Positions 6,687 through 6,750 of a DNA stretch of 6,750 nt are shown piece by piece. The position numbers and the translations under genes were made by a program. The notes beneath the pieces are model-generated. The model ran no database searches. It was not told where the DNA came from and saw only the letters and a program-made list of their open reading frames with translations. How positions within the stretch are numbered: the first letter of the stretch is position 1; each line of letters begins with the position of its first letter. This DNA is from Pseudomonadota bacterium (lineage in GTDB: Bacteria > Pseudomonadota > Alphaproteobacteria > Rhizobiales > Tepidamorphaceae), in the NCBI GenBank assembly GCA_023435545.1, contig JAEYRQ010000274.1:1-6750 (forward strand). Direction: 5' to 3'.

Positions 6687-6721
6687 CTTGCCAGCGGCGG
6701 GAGAGGTCGACGCGGCAAACG

Positions 6722-6740
6722 AAAAGACCCCGGCGCGGGG
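6722..6740 (-). terminator. Rho-independent terminator of the gene upstream of ftsK
   Basis: On the minus strand CCCCG (6740-6736) pairs with CGGGG (6732-6728) across a CGC loop, followed by TCTTTT and more T-rich sequence. Alternative pairings with the adjacent GGGGCGCCCC are possible. It would end a minus-strand gene lying beyond the right edge and insulate ftsK, which agrees with ftsK having its own promoter in the 6605-6715 interval. Confidence 0.5.
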
Positions 6741-6750
6741 CGCCCCGGTG

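Noticed and set aside
1..6750. mobile element, prophage, CRISPR or defence island
   Set aside because: There is no transposase, integrase, terminal inverted repeats, direct-repeat array or nuclease-helicase module. Base composition and gene order look like ordinary core chromosome.

Overview
The window is GC-rich chromosomal DNA, most likely from an alphaproteobacterium of the order Hyphomicrobiales (Rhizobiales). The reasons are the ftsK-lolA-xth gene order, a near-ideal CtrA box in front of ftsK, and two small proteins (a secreted Pro-rich protein and an 85-residue single-helix membrane protein) of a kind I associate with that order. The taxonomic call is inference; there is no rRNA or other decisive marker.

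All seven supportable genes lie on the minus strand, so the window reads from right to left. 6620-6750: a terminator-like hairpin of an upstream gene, then a TTAA-N7-TTAAC element. 4022-6604: ftsK, the division-septum DNA translocase. 3247-3897: lolA, the periplasmic lipoprotein carrier, with a possible promoter of its own. 2929-3246: a 318-base stretch without a gene, holding three tandem hairpins and a tRNA T-arm-like sequence. 2110-2928: xth, exonuclease III. 1936-2109: a spacer with a candidate terminator and a short dyad. 86-1935: a probable four-gene operon of a secreted Pro-rich protein, a GFA-family zinc enzyme, a small membrane protein and a HExxH zinc metallopeptidase.

Functionally this is housekeeping: chromosome segregation coupled to division (FtsK), outer-membrane lipoprotein sorting (LolA), base-excision repair (Xth), and a group of poorly characterised genes. 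Nothing visible points to a mobile element, phage, CRISPR array or defence system, and I do not see a new multi-gene system. The points most worth a second look are the CtrA-type site at ftsK, the structured gap between lolA and xth, the paired GGTACCGG repeats around a possible lolA promoter, and the two uncharacterised genes of the left-hand operon.
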